From Caprella mutica (lineage: Eukaryota; Arthropoda; Malacostraca; Amphipoda; Caprellidae), in the NCBI GenBank assembly GCA_947561585.1, contig CANNZV010001160.1, positions 62,001 through 126,000 of the forward strand: DNA of 64,000 nucleotides. Reading direction: 5' to 3'. This document shows positions 21,901 to 31,900 of the stretch, one piece after another. Under the pieces are notes generated by a model. It was not told where the DNA came from. It saw only the letters and a list, made by a program, of their open reading frames with translations, and made no database searches. Position 1 is the first letter of the stretch, and the number at the start of each line of letters is the position of its first letter. The position numbers were made by a program, and so were the translations under genes.

Positions 21901-22014
21901 ATTACTGGCTAACCATTCATTGATATACAATTGACTAAAAAGGGGGAGGGAGCAAACTAAAAAGCCTGCTAAAAGTAGAAATTGTTTGCAAGTTGAGGTA
22001 TTCATATTAATCAT
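15994..22014 (-). CDS. T9SS-secreted CotH / lamin-tail / SprB-repeat protein
   Basis: 2006 aa. A signal peptide (about 1-28; ATG at 22005 is an equally good start) precedes a lamin-tail domain (about 29-155), a beta-sandwich of the DNRLRE/CBM96 kind (about 175-365), a second lamin-tail domain (about 366-510), a chitobiase C-terminal-like Ig fold (about 515-590) and a CotH kinase-like domain (about 595-985, with RWALIDTDAS near 862). About ten SprB-like repeats of 70-75 residues follow (1165-1910; pattern SCxGxxDGxIDLxxxGGxGxYxYxW), then a T9SS type A sorting domain (from about 1930, VYPNPNNGQM). Known: CotH domains are protein-kinase-like and act outside the cytoplasm in spore coats and secreted proteins, and SprB is the mobile gliding adhesin of Flavobacterium. 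A role as a surface adhesin or enzyme is inferred. Confidence 0.85.
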   Translation of the reverse strand: MINMNTSTCKQFLLLAGFLVCSLPLFSQLYINEWLASNDANLADEAGEYDDWIEIYNAGDTDINLANYYIGDSPTPWQIKDTDAARTTVPANGYLLLWADKDTLQGANHLNFKLSTDGETITLYATDGTSIIDMLSFGTQSGDISFGRSPDGSDNLLPFFQPTGGESNNSSTLPTTFTTFVNSSISETNHDAEEQDYGGLILENYSVTLGDASWTSMRLGLLFPDLNIPQGAIVENAYVQFSSKEEGSDLCIIEIVADDTDDAQPFEDSDENISSRNKTDAMVEWQPEPWTGRELYSEAQRTPNLSALIQEVLDRPGWSVGNNLAFIFQGEGTRSAYSFDGRPEYTPTFHISFSVPVSQTPVADIYINEIAANGTEYPDETGDYEDWIELYNDSNEDILVGGLFLSDDIENLTKWQISSQDRLAAGEFLTIWADEETEKGGLHADFKLSNDGETLILTQAINNQLTIIDSVSYPDIPRYATYGRKLDGQDDWALLGENTPKASNNGAGLWLAPPTISLESGAYTGQQTISISHPDPEVTIRYTMDASVPDSNNNAFNSDLNIEETTVVRAVAFKQGHHPSISDDRNYLIDTDHGDLPVLHITTDPDNLFSDETGIYVEGTNGTILGFCGDEEPSNFINDWERPANITFYEPDGNVGFDVNCGIKVAGACSRYSALKSLNIYMRNNRYGDKHINYPIFEGREEEKYKRLKLRNSGQDFKSMMMRDGTVQSLIDGQVDLDLQKYRPSVVYINGEYWGIMNMRELYGSDYFDRVHDLDNDEFDLIKNPRLGDEIKAGDHNYYWTLWDYMEANDISEEEHYNYVSSQIDVNNFTNYWISMMYIASADWPANNVMVWRPKTGDGKLRWALIDTDASTNHFGVNGKTGHPYNSLEFATEEGAQGWPNDDKSTVYIRNMLKNEKFAEEFIQRSASISQLMFGTERVNQVTDSIADQITHEIGDHIERWAYDLPYLDDQPDWLTKVAKFKLFFAERKTYWFEQVEDYFDLNGTYNLTFNYDQTTGGDVFVNSNEMDIPYNFVGEYFRNVPLVVTVKEKPGYEFLYWLETGETDATILFNASLDSQLTPIFQTNSVAINLSQDMIICADEDIELSVDAPDCDDCTFIWSNGDDTATISVSPSNSTTYSVTVSGSNGGNTGEINIEVLPEPDATAAIQHLTCFGANNGAIDLTPTQGNAPFSYNWSNTLETQDLNNLPAGEYTLTLTDANDCVADVNFTVETPAQISTTLTSTPTSCNGNNDGEISLNTTGGTGNYEYFWNVLDAAPEPNLENLEMGSYSVTILDENDCSLELNDISVTSPMALVGDYLTTPASCNSVANGAIDLSIEGGTGDYTYAWSNDSDDEDLTQVSAGTYSVTVSDENDCQLVLTALTVALNDPIQSSFVVTPASCGNSADGAIDLSVSGGAGNYQFNWNTDDDDQDLDNLAAGIYQVTITDDENCELVFDNIEVIAPAPLNASVEVQNLLCFEDINGQIDLTVTGGTGDYTYQWNNDAGTSQDLTTEPGLYQVTITDDNDCELVVDNIQLEQPEALDIALTIQSPSCIGMSDGSVVGLAFGGTGSDYTYTWSNEQIGNEATGLSAGNYFVTVTDGNACVAEYSFTVENPAGLVQEAIITATSCAGNADGAIDLELPNNSGAVTYLWDTEATTQDLENLSAGVYTVTITNDNDCAFSNTYIVTQPDFLELEALVTQNSCFGSNDASIQITNIMGGNAPYSFDWSTGETTLLIQDLAPDNYSVTLSDGNNCTHVLTNTITQPEELTATFDELDILCFGENEGYLEITDINGGTMPYDILWENGATTTVLEDIGTGDYALTITDANSCTMEQIFTISQPMEALEGDINSTNPDNQSPNSGSIDITPMGGTAPYTISLNGEQGTNFTNLAAGEYSITITDANDCTWTEIVLLELINSIDNPLSVEYFKVYPNPNNGQMTLSLDLLQATTIEVQMTDVLGRSIYTNQYQTASLNTFINLEHQAAGIYWLSIVTEEGRLLQRVVVQ

Positions 22015-22221
22015 ATTAATACGTGTGTTTGTATTTTACGTTGTATGCTATCTTATTATCAGTAGAGTTGTTTATAAATAACTCTACTATAGGAGAAAAT
22101 TCACCATAATCAATGAGATAGAATAGTTGTTCTATTAATAAATTATAGCAAAGCCAAGGCTTTACCGTAATGACAGCTTTCTTAATGGTTGATGTGAATA
22201 GTTGATTAACAGCGAGGGATA

Positions 22222-22474
22222 TTCAGAATAAAATCACTTAGTAAGGCTCAAAGAATAAGTTCATGATTTCGACGAGTTCATTTTGGTCTTAGTTTTCTTT
22301 TAAATGAGGGATAATTGTTGATACTTTGACCGAATTTAAAAGAAAAATAAGGATGAATGAGTGTACCCGTAGGGTGAATGTTCAATGAACATTCAAACGA
22401 ACGAACCGCAAAGCGGACGAGCAGTATGAGACCTTCTAAATGGGGAAATTATTTTTTGAGCCTTACTTATTCTG
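22222..22474. repeat. Dispersed inverted-repeat element, copy 1
   Basis: Ends match in inverted orientation: TTCAGAATAA (22222-22231) with TTATTCTGAA, and GTAAGGCTCAAA (22241-22252) with TTTGAGCCTTAC. Inside are an inverted pair TTTTCTTTTAAAT / ATTTAAAAGAAAA and the mini-hairpin CCGCAAAGCGG. 24 bases (22250-22273) and a segment around 22406-22443 recur at 61332-61447. Confidence 0.7.
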
Positions 22475-22876
22475 AAAAGTGGTTTTAATAGAATAATAGT
22501 GTAGTTATGGGCACTTTTCCTAAAGTACAGTTTTTCTAGACTAAGACCCAATAGTGTGCTATTACAGGTGCTTCAAAACGATTTTAGAAGCGACAATACT
22601 AATTTGAAAGGCCAATTTAACGTAAATCTCTGGTTTATAAAATCTAATAAAGTATTGTTTTGGCACAGAACGGATGAAATACTAAATATACCTACATATG
22701 GTTAGATTAATATAGGTAGTGGCGGTTCAGCGATATTAGTAACTCGTTTAATTCCTTAGATGAATCGATTTGACATAAGATAGGTAATCTCAAATTAATG
22801 CTGTCGGGTTGGTGGGAGAAAGCAATAAGGCGTTTTTTCGCACATTTTCGCACATTTTCGCACAGGCTTTTCTATA

Positions 22877-22920
22877 AAAAAAAGCCAGCATACCTTCCTA
22901 ATAGAGGCATACTGGCTTTT
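22877..22920 (-). terminator. Terminator of the giant repeat protein gene
   Basis: Stem AAAAGCCAG.ATACC / GGCATACTGGCTTTT with two wobble-compatible positions, located just downstream of the minus-strand stop at 22944 and flanked by A/T runs. Confidence 0.65.
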
Positions 22921-22943
22921 ATATTCTTATTTCTTGTCCTAAT

Positions 22944-25900
22944 TTATTCTCGCACCATTTTGCGCGTCGTAGCGCCTTCTGATGTCGTCAATTGCAAGAA
23001 GAGCATTCCTTTGCTAGAAGAGCCTTTTAAATCGATAGAAAGGTCTTGCCAGCCTTTTGCGTAGTCTGCATTTGAAGTATAAATTACTTTACCAGAAACA
23101 TCCATTATTTTTAGCTCAGCATTAGTTGCCTGCGGCAAATAGAAACGAATATTCGTCACGTCGGTAAATGGATTTGGATGGTTCTGTAGCAAAGTCAATT
23201 CACCCAAAGTAAGGTCTTGTACGAATTGTAAGTTGACATTCCAAATTTCGCCATTGTTCGTGTATGCTTCTGTTTTTAATTGCTTCGCATCATTCAAAAT
23301 AGCTGCCTCATTTATCGCTAAAACTTCACTCAATATGCCACGCTGCTTAGCATTGAATACTAGGTGGAATAATGGTTCGTCGGTATTCAAATTGCCGTTC
23401 CAACTTGTAGTGATAATGCCGTCATTTACATAACGTAAACCTACGTTTTCAGCTGTTGCTTGTGCGTCTTTTATTTCCACTAATTCCAATACATCTGTAT
23501 CAAAATCGAATAGGAATTGTGTGCCGATAATCGCTGCATTTGATGCGTAAACAGGCACTTCAATTTGTTGTTCGTTTTGGAAGTATTGTTCTTCAGTTTC
23601 CAAGTCAAATATAGCTCCTGAACGTTCTTCAATGTCGCCTGTAAAGGCATTAGCAGTCGCGCTAGCATTAACATCACCAATTTTCACACCAACGAAGTTA
23701 GCAGTCATATTAGCTTGTAAATTATTGAACGAAGCTGTTTCAGAGAAGTTTTCTTGCCATGGATTTTGTGGGTTCGGGAACTCATAGTTCTCTTCCACAA
23801 AACGCCAGCTAGTATTGTTTGGTAATTCATCAATGACAAACAAGATTAATTGTCTCAATTGAACGATATCGTAAGTCGTCACAGTACCTGAATTATTCGC
23901 ATCTGCAGCAATCAATTTGTACGGCGTATCCAAAGGATTAGTCGTCAAAATGTGCTGGCGAATAAGTACTAAATCGTAAGTCGTTACGCCATTCAATGGA
24001 TTAATATCCTTGTTTGGAACAATCGTATAGTCCCCACCTGCTGCTACTTCAAATAAGTATTCGCCGTTGGCTGCTGTCGTTACATTAGCCGTATTATTAT
24101 TGACATCTACGTTTACGGTTTCGATTGTTTCTCCCATTTCCGTCATGATAGTACCCGCAATAGTTGGGTCTTGGCTATCACAAGTTGGCACATTTGGATT
24201 GCTTTCTATAATCAAAGTAACAATGCAGAAGTCAGTATTGCCATACGCATCGGTTACATAAAGATAAACGTCATTGGTTCCGAAATTCCAGCTGAATGGA
24301 GCGTCACAAGCAAGCGTTAAGTTATCTGCAGAAGCGTCGTAATTGTCTTCATTTAACCAAATAGTCAAACTTACATCATCGGAACAATTATCGAAGCTGC
24401 CTGCGTCAAAATCAGATGCCCAAATGCCTAACATGCCTTCTACGACTATGCCATTGTCGTCCATTACTGGCATTAACTCAACTACTAAGCCGCCTACGCA
24501 ATAAGGTGTCGGAGCTTTGTTGTCAGCTACGCTTACTGTTGTTTCACAACTAGAGCTATTGCCACAGTTATCTGTTGCGGTGTAAGTGACTTCATAAGTA
24601 CCTAAAGCAACATTATTGAATGCACCATAACCTAAGCCTAAATCGCTAGTTACGCTTACTGTTACATCGTCGCTACAATCCGTTACGTTATCTGCGTTTG
24701 GTAAATTAACCGTTGCTACACAGTTTCCATCTACAGATACTTCTGGTATTGTCGGACAAGTGATTGTTGGAGCAATTTCGTCAATTACTTTCACTATTTG
24801 CTGGTGTGTGATGATACCATCTGTACCGTCGCTATAACGTCCGTTACCGAGTTCAATATCATCATCTAATAATGTACCGTCATATACACACCAGTTAATT
24901 GCCGTCCAAGTCCGAATGACTTTGTAGCAAGCATCTGGTACAATATTGAATACCATATCTTCAGAAGCATGTGCGATTAATTCGCAATCATCGAAGAAGA
25001 CAGTTGGCTCGCCAAATTCTGGCAATTCATTACCGCAATCAATAGTGATGTCAGCAGGGAATTGAATTTCCCAGTTGTTAACATGTTGTACATTGATTAC
25101 TTGAACACAGCTATTGGCTACATTACCACTTGCATCTGTTGCCGTCCAAGTTCTAGTTATTGAACCTTCACCACAGCTATTAATATCTGTAACGTAAGTA
25201 TGTGTAATGTTCTCATTACAGTTATCCATGTACATTACCTCGCCATAGGTATCAATCAATACTTGTGGGTTGTCGTCGTTATTTTGCGCAGCTAAATCTA
25301 AAGCTACTTCTATGTTATTATAGAATACATCGCAAGTAATGGTTTCATCGTCAGGACACAATACTAATGATGGAGGTAATTTGTCTTCGACTAAAACAGA
25401 CACCATACAGTCGTTGGTATTGTCATGGCAATCGTAAACACGCATCGTTACCATTATATCTTGTCCTAAATCAGCACAACAGAATTGGATGCTTGGTCCG
25501 AAACTGGTATTACCCGCTATTCCACAAGCATCAGTCATACGACGTACTTCAAAATAATCTAAGCAACAATTGTCAGAAGAACCATCATCAAATGTTTCTG
25601 CAAGCACCGTCGCCAAACCATCTGAAGATAAACTTACTTGGGTAATTTCATCACAAACAGCTACTGGCGCGATGTCGTCAACAACTTCGAGTGCGACGGT
25701 GATTTCGTTCATATTGCCACACACATCTGTTGCTTGATAAGTTACTTGGTGCGTGCCTACTGGCAAACCAGGGAATGGGATATTACCACCATTGCCATTA
25801 ATAACACCTACTGGCGTGAAGATTTGAACCTCCATGATAGCAGAGCAATTGTCTGTAACTATTGCTGCTGGCAAGGCTTCCGTAGAAGTACAAGCTGCTG

Positions 25901-28900
25901 GATGTTGTGCGGCTTCGTTGGCACTCACTTCAATTGCATCCATGACAATCATCGGAGGCGTGTTATCGTCTATTTTAATGATTTGGACATTGTCCGTACC
26001 ATTTGCATCTGTTGTAATGACTTCGCCTGTACACCAGTCTATTAGTGTCCAAGTTCTAAGGATTTTGAATAAATCACCACAAGTATTTAAGATGTCGTCT
26101 GAATATTCCAATGCATAGTTACATGCGCCTTCTGTATTCAATACAGTACCTGTGTTACTTGGTTCAGTCAATGCATTATTTGCTGCATAGTCTTCACAAT
26201 CAATGGCTACATCTATTGGGAAGATTGGCGCAGGGCGATTAATGCTAATGGTTTGCATACAAGTCTCAGAAGTGTTACCATAAGCGTCACTAGCAACATA
26301 CGTGCGTATCAATTGTAAGTCACCATCGCAAATATCACCTGTCAATAGTTCGTCCACTTGTTCTATCGTTACCGCAGAACAGTTGTCCGTGAACGTGACT
26401 GCTAATACATTCGCTGCATCATCTGCACAAGCAATAGTCGTGTCATTTGTAGCTGTACAAACTGGTGCTAATTTATCTTCTACGATAATTTCACCCCAAC
26501 AAGAACTGCCATTACACAAGCTAGTCACTTGTACAATATAGCTGCCACCAATAAAGCTGGCATTTACTACACCGCCTAAAGATGCACCTGTTTGCGTAAG
26601 CACTTCTACTTCAAATTGTGCTTCATTGAACGTATTGCCTTCCAAAATCATATCTGCCGTTAATACGGCTTCACAGTTCGCATCTAATGAGATTTGAACG
26701 CCATTGTTACAAACCAATACCCCTTCACATTCACCAATCGGTGTTTCCGTTGGGTCAGTTGGGTCAGTTGGCCCTACTGGGTCATTTGCTGGATTATTCG
26801 GGTCATCCGTAAGAATAACTGGGTGATTAGAGAAACTAAATTCACCTGTATTGAAAATGCTACCCGTTGCGCCGCTATTAACCGTTACACTGAAGGTAAT
26901 CGTAATGGTTTCACCTACCGGCAAATCACCAAGGCTAATGTTTACAGCATTATCGGCTACACTATTACCTGTATTTACGCTTGCTGTACCTGCACCACTA
27001 TACGTTACATTCACCGAGTTATTGGTCAATGTGGTATTCGTTGGCACAAGGTCATTGAAGACAACATCTAGTGCATCCACCAAACTACCCGCTGTATGGA
27101 ACAAAGTAATTGTATAATCAATTTGCTCTCCAGAATTTAACAAGCCATCTTCATTAGCATCTACATAAGTAGATGTTTTGTCTGCTAATAATATAGGCGT
27201 GATAATCGGATTATCCGTCGGGTCAACTGGGTCAGTTGGGTCAGTCGGGTCATTGTCCGGATTATTCGGGTCGTCTGTAGGAACATCAGGGTGGTTACTT
27301 GGGTCGAAAATCGCTGTATTAGAAATCGTACCCGTTGCATCTACATCAATAATTACACTGAAAGTAATCGTAATGGTTTGTCCTAGCGGCAAATCACCAA
27401 GGTCAATGTTTACAGCATTATCTGTAGTTGCATTACCACTATTGATGGTTTCGCTACCAGCACCACTGTATGTTACGTTAATCGAATTGGCCACTAAAGT
27501 CGCACCTGCTGCAATTGGGTCATTAAAGTTGACCATAGTTGCTGCACCACTACTTGCTGCCGTATGGAAAAGCGTAATCGTATAATCTAATTGTTCGCCC
27601 GGATTTAATTGACCATCTCCATTCACATCGACAACAATTGATGTTTTATCCGCCAATAATTGTGGGCTTTGGATAATATCAACAGTCGGGTCAGTTGGGT
27701 CGCCTGGATTAGTTGGGTCATTGTCTGTATTATCCGGGTCGTCTGTTGGCACATCAGGGTGATTCGTTGAAGTGAAAGTACCTACATTCGTAATCGTACC
27801 CGTTGCATCTGCATCTACTGTTACATCAAACGTGATTGTTATGGTTTCGCCTAGCGGCAAATTGCCTAAAGTAACGTTTACGGCTGCGTCAGTTGTTGCA
27901 TTACCCGTATTAATGGTTGCTGAACCAGTAGCACTATATACAACATTAACCGTATTCGCAAGCAAAGTTACACCTGCTGGAATTGGGTCATCAAAAACCA
28001 AATCTGCTGCAGTACCAGTACTTAAACTTGTATGCTCCAATATAATACTGTATGTAATAACCTCACCAATACCCAATTGACCATCACCATCTGTATCTGC
28101 AAAAGAAGACGTTTTGTCCGCTAATACCAGAGGGAAAGGTAAAGAAGTACCTGTCGGATCATCTTCATCAGGATTACCTGGTGTACCTGTTTCGTTCGGG
28201 TCATTCGGATTGCTAGAATCTGAATTGTCCATTACTAGCACATTCATTGGGCTATTACCTGTTGCAGTTGCCAAGTTATCCACTTGTTGTGAATCAATGT
28301 CTGCCTGCGTAATCGCATACGTTGCCGTATAAGTTGCGCTTTCGCCTACTAGCAATATTCCTTCTAAACTACCCATATTCGCATTCATGAAAGCTGGCAT
28401 TGGTAATGTTCCTGTTCCTGTAAAGTCTGGTGCGCCATTCTCGTTGACCATTACATTATCCAATGTCACATTACCTGTATTCGTTACTACATAAGTGTAG
28501 GTAATGATGTCGCCTACCGTCGCTACTCCGTCTGCGCCTAAGGCTAACATACTCGCTTTGGTAAGCGCTATGCTTGGCATCTCGCCTATCGGTGTAACTG
28601 TTGGGTCGTCTGGGTCGCCGTCGCCGTCGCTATCCGTATCTGTTGGATTGGTCGGGTCATCCGATGTGTCCGTCACTTCTGTATCCATTGGACTGTCGCC
28701 GGTTACCGTCGCTAAATTGCTTACTTCTCCTGCATCTATATCTGCTTGCGTAATCGCATACGTTGCCGTATAGGTCGCCATCTCGCCGATAGATAAAGTG
28801 CCTACAGCAGTTGCCGCATCTGTCGAACTTACATAAGTGATTGCTGATAAGTCCGCAAAGGTTCCTGTAAAGTCAACTGCATTTTCTGCTAGCATTACTC

Positions 28901-31900
28901 CATCCAATGTCACATTACCTGTATTCGTTACTACATAAGTGTAGGTAATGATGTCGCCTACCGTCGCTACTCCGTCTGCGCCTAAGGCTAACATACTCGC
29001 TTTGGTAAGCGCTATGCTTGGCATCTCGCCTATCGGTGTAACTGTTGGGTCATCTGGGTCGCCGTCGCCGTCGCTATCCGTATCTGTTGGATTGGTCGGG
29101 TCATCCGATGTGTCCGTCACTTCTGTATCCATTGGACTGTCGCCGGTTACCGTCGCTAAATTGCTTACTTCTCCTGCATCTATATCTGCTTGCGTAATCG
29201 CATACGTTGCCGTATAGGTCGCCATCTCGCCGATGGATAATGTGCCTACAGCAGTTGCCGCATCTGTCGAACTTACATAAGTGATTGCTGATAAGTCCGC
29301 AAAGGTACCGCTAAAGTCACCTGCATTTTCTGCTACCTCTACTCCGTCTAATGTTACATTACCTGTATTCGTTACTACATAAGTGTAGGTAATGATGTCG
29401 CCTACCGTCGCTACTCCGTCTGCGCCTAAGGCTAACATACTCGCTTTGGTAAGCGCTATGCTTGGCATCTCGCCTATCGGTGTAACTGTTGGGTCATCTG
29501 GGTCGCCGTCGCCGTCGCTATCCGTATCTGTTGGATTGGTCGGGTCATCCGATGTGTCCGTCACTTCTGTATCCATTGGACTGTCGCCGGTTACCGTCGC
29601 TAAATTGCTTACTTCTCCTGCATCTATATCTGCTTGCGTAATCGCATACGTTGCCGTATAGGTCGCCATCTCGCCGATGGATAATGTGCCTACAGCAGTT
29701 GCCGCATCTGTCGAACTTACATAAGTGATTGCTGATAAGTCCGCAAAGGTACCGCTAAAGTCACCTGCATTTTCTGCTACCTCTACTCCGTCTAATGTTA
29801 CATTACCTGTATTCGTCACTACATAAGTGTAGGTAATGATGTCGCCTACCGTCGCTACTCCGTCTGCGCCTAAGGCTAACATACTCGCTTTGGTAAGCGC
29901 TATGCTTGGCATCTCGCCTATCGGTGTAACTGTTGGGTCGTCTGGGTCGCCGTCGCCGTCGCTATCCGTATCTGTTGGATTGGTCGGGTCATCCGATGTG
30001 TCCGTCACTTCTGTATCCATTGGACTGTCGCCGGTTACCGTCGCTAAATTGCTTACTTCTCCTGCATCTATATCTGCTTGCGTAATCGCATACGTTGCCG
30101 TATAGGTCGCCATTTCGCCGATAGATAATGTGCCTACAGCAGTTGCCGCATCTGTCGAACTTACATAAGTGATTGCTGATAAGTCCGCAAAGGTTCCTGT
30201 AAAGTCAACTGCATTTTCTGCTACCTCTACTCCGTCTAATGTTACATTACCTGTATTCGTTACTACATAAGTGTAGGTAATGATGTCGCCTACCGTCGCT
30301 ACTCCGTCTGCGCCTAAGGCTAACATACTCGCTTTGGTAAGCGCTATGCTTGGCATCTCGCCTATCGGTGTAACTGTTGGGTCGTCTGGGTCGCCGTCGC
30401 CGTCGCTATCCGTATCTGTTGGATTGGTCGGGTCATCCGATGTGTCCGTCACTTCTGTATCCATTGGACTGTCGCCGGTTACCGTCGCTAAATTGCTTAC
30501 TTCTCCTGCATCTATATCTGCTTGCGTAATCGCATACGTTGCCGTATAGGTCGCCATTTCGCCGATAGATAATGTGCCTACAGCAGTTGCCGCATCTGTC
30601 GAACTTACATAAGTGATTGCTGATAAGTCCGCAAAGGTTCCTGTAAAGTCAACTGCATTTTCTGCTAGCATTACTCCATCCAATGTCACATTACCTGTAT
30701 TCGTTACTACATAAGTGTAGGTAATGATGTCGCCTACCGTCGCTACTCCGTCTGCGCCTAAGGCTAACATACTCGCTTTGGTAAGCGCTATGCTTGGCAT
30801 CTCGCCTATCGGTGTAACTGTTGGGTCGTCTGGGTCGCCGTCGCCGTCGCTATCCGTATCTGTTGGATTGGTCGGGTCATCCGATGTGTCCGTCACTTCT
30901 GTATCCATTGGACTGTCGCCGGTTACCGTCGCTAAATTGCTTACTTCTCCTGCATCTATATCTGCTTGCGTAATCGCATACGTTGCCGTATAGGTCGCCA
31001 TCTCGCCGATAGATAAAGTGCCTACAGCAGTTGCCGCATCTGTCGAACTTACATAAGTGATTGCTGATAAGTCCGCAAAGGTTCCTGTAAAGTCAACTGC
31101 ATTTTCTGCTAGCATTACTCCATCTAATGTTACATTACCTGTATTCGTTACTACATAAGTGTAGGTAATGATGTCGCCTACCGTCGCTACTCCGTCTGCG
31201 CCTAAGGCTAACATACTCGCTTTGGTAAGCGCTATGCTTGGCATCTCGCCTATCGGTGTAACTGTTGGGTCATCTGGGTCGCCGTCGCCGTCGCTATCCG
31301 TATCTGTTGGATTGGTCGGGTCATCCGATGTGTCCGTCACTTCTGTATCCATTGGACTGTCGCCGGTTACCGTCGCTAAATTGCTTACTTCTCCTGCATC
31401 TATATCTGCTTGCGTAATCGCATACGTTGCCGTATAGGTCGCCATTTCGCCGATGGATAAAGTGCCTACAGCAGTTGCCGCATCTGTCGAACTTACATAA
31501 GTGATTGCTGATAAGTCCGCAAAGGTTCCTGTAAAGTCAACTGCATTTTCTGCTAGCATTACTCCATCCAATGTCACATTACCTGTATTCGTTACTACAT
31601 AAGTGTAGGTAATGATGTCGCCTACCGTCGCTACTCCGTCTGCGCCTAAGGCTAACATACTCGCTTTGGTAAGCGCTATGCTTGGCATCTCGCCTATCGG
31701 TGTAACTGTTGGGTCGTCTGGGTCGCCGTCGCCGTCGCTATCCGTATCTGTTGGATTGGTCGGGTCATCCGATGTGTCCGTCACTTCTGTATCCATTGGA
31801 CTGTCGCCGGTTACCGTCGCTAAATTGCTTACTTCTCCTGCATCTATATCCGATTGCGTAATCGCATACGTTGCCGTATAGGTCGCCATTTCGCCGATAG

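Larger units (their letters stand above)
22015..22943. other. 929-bp non-coding region with a dispersed inverted-repeat element
   Basis: No coding sequence is convincing here. It holds the upstream region of the CotH gene, an inverted-repeat element (22222-22474), a triple CGCACATTTT run (about 22839-22863) and the terminator of the giant gene. Nothing else is recognised. Confidence 0.6.
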
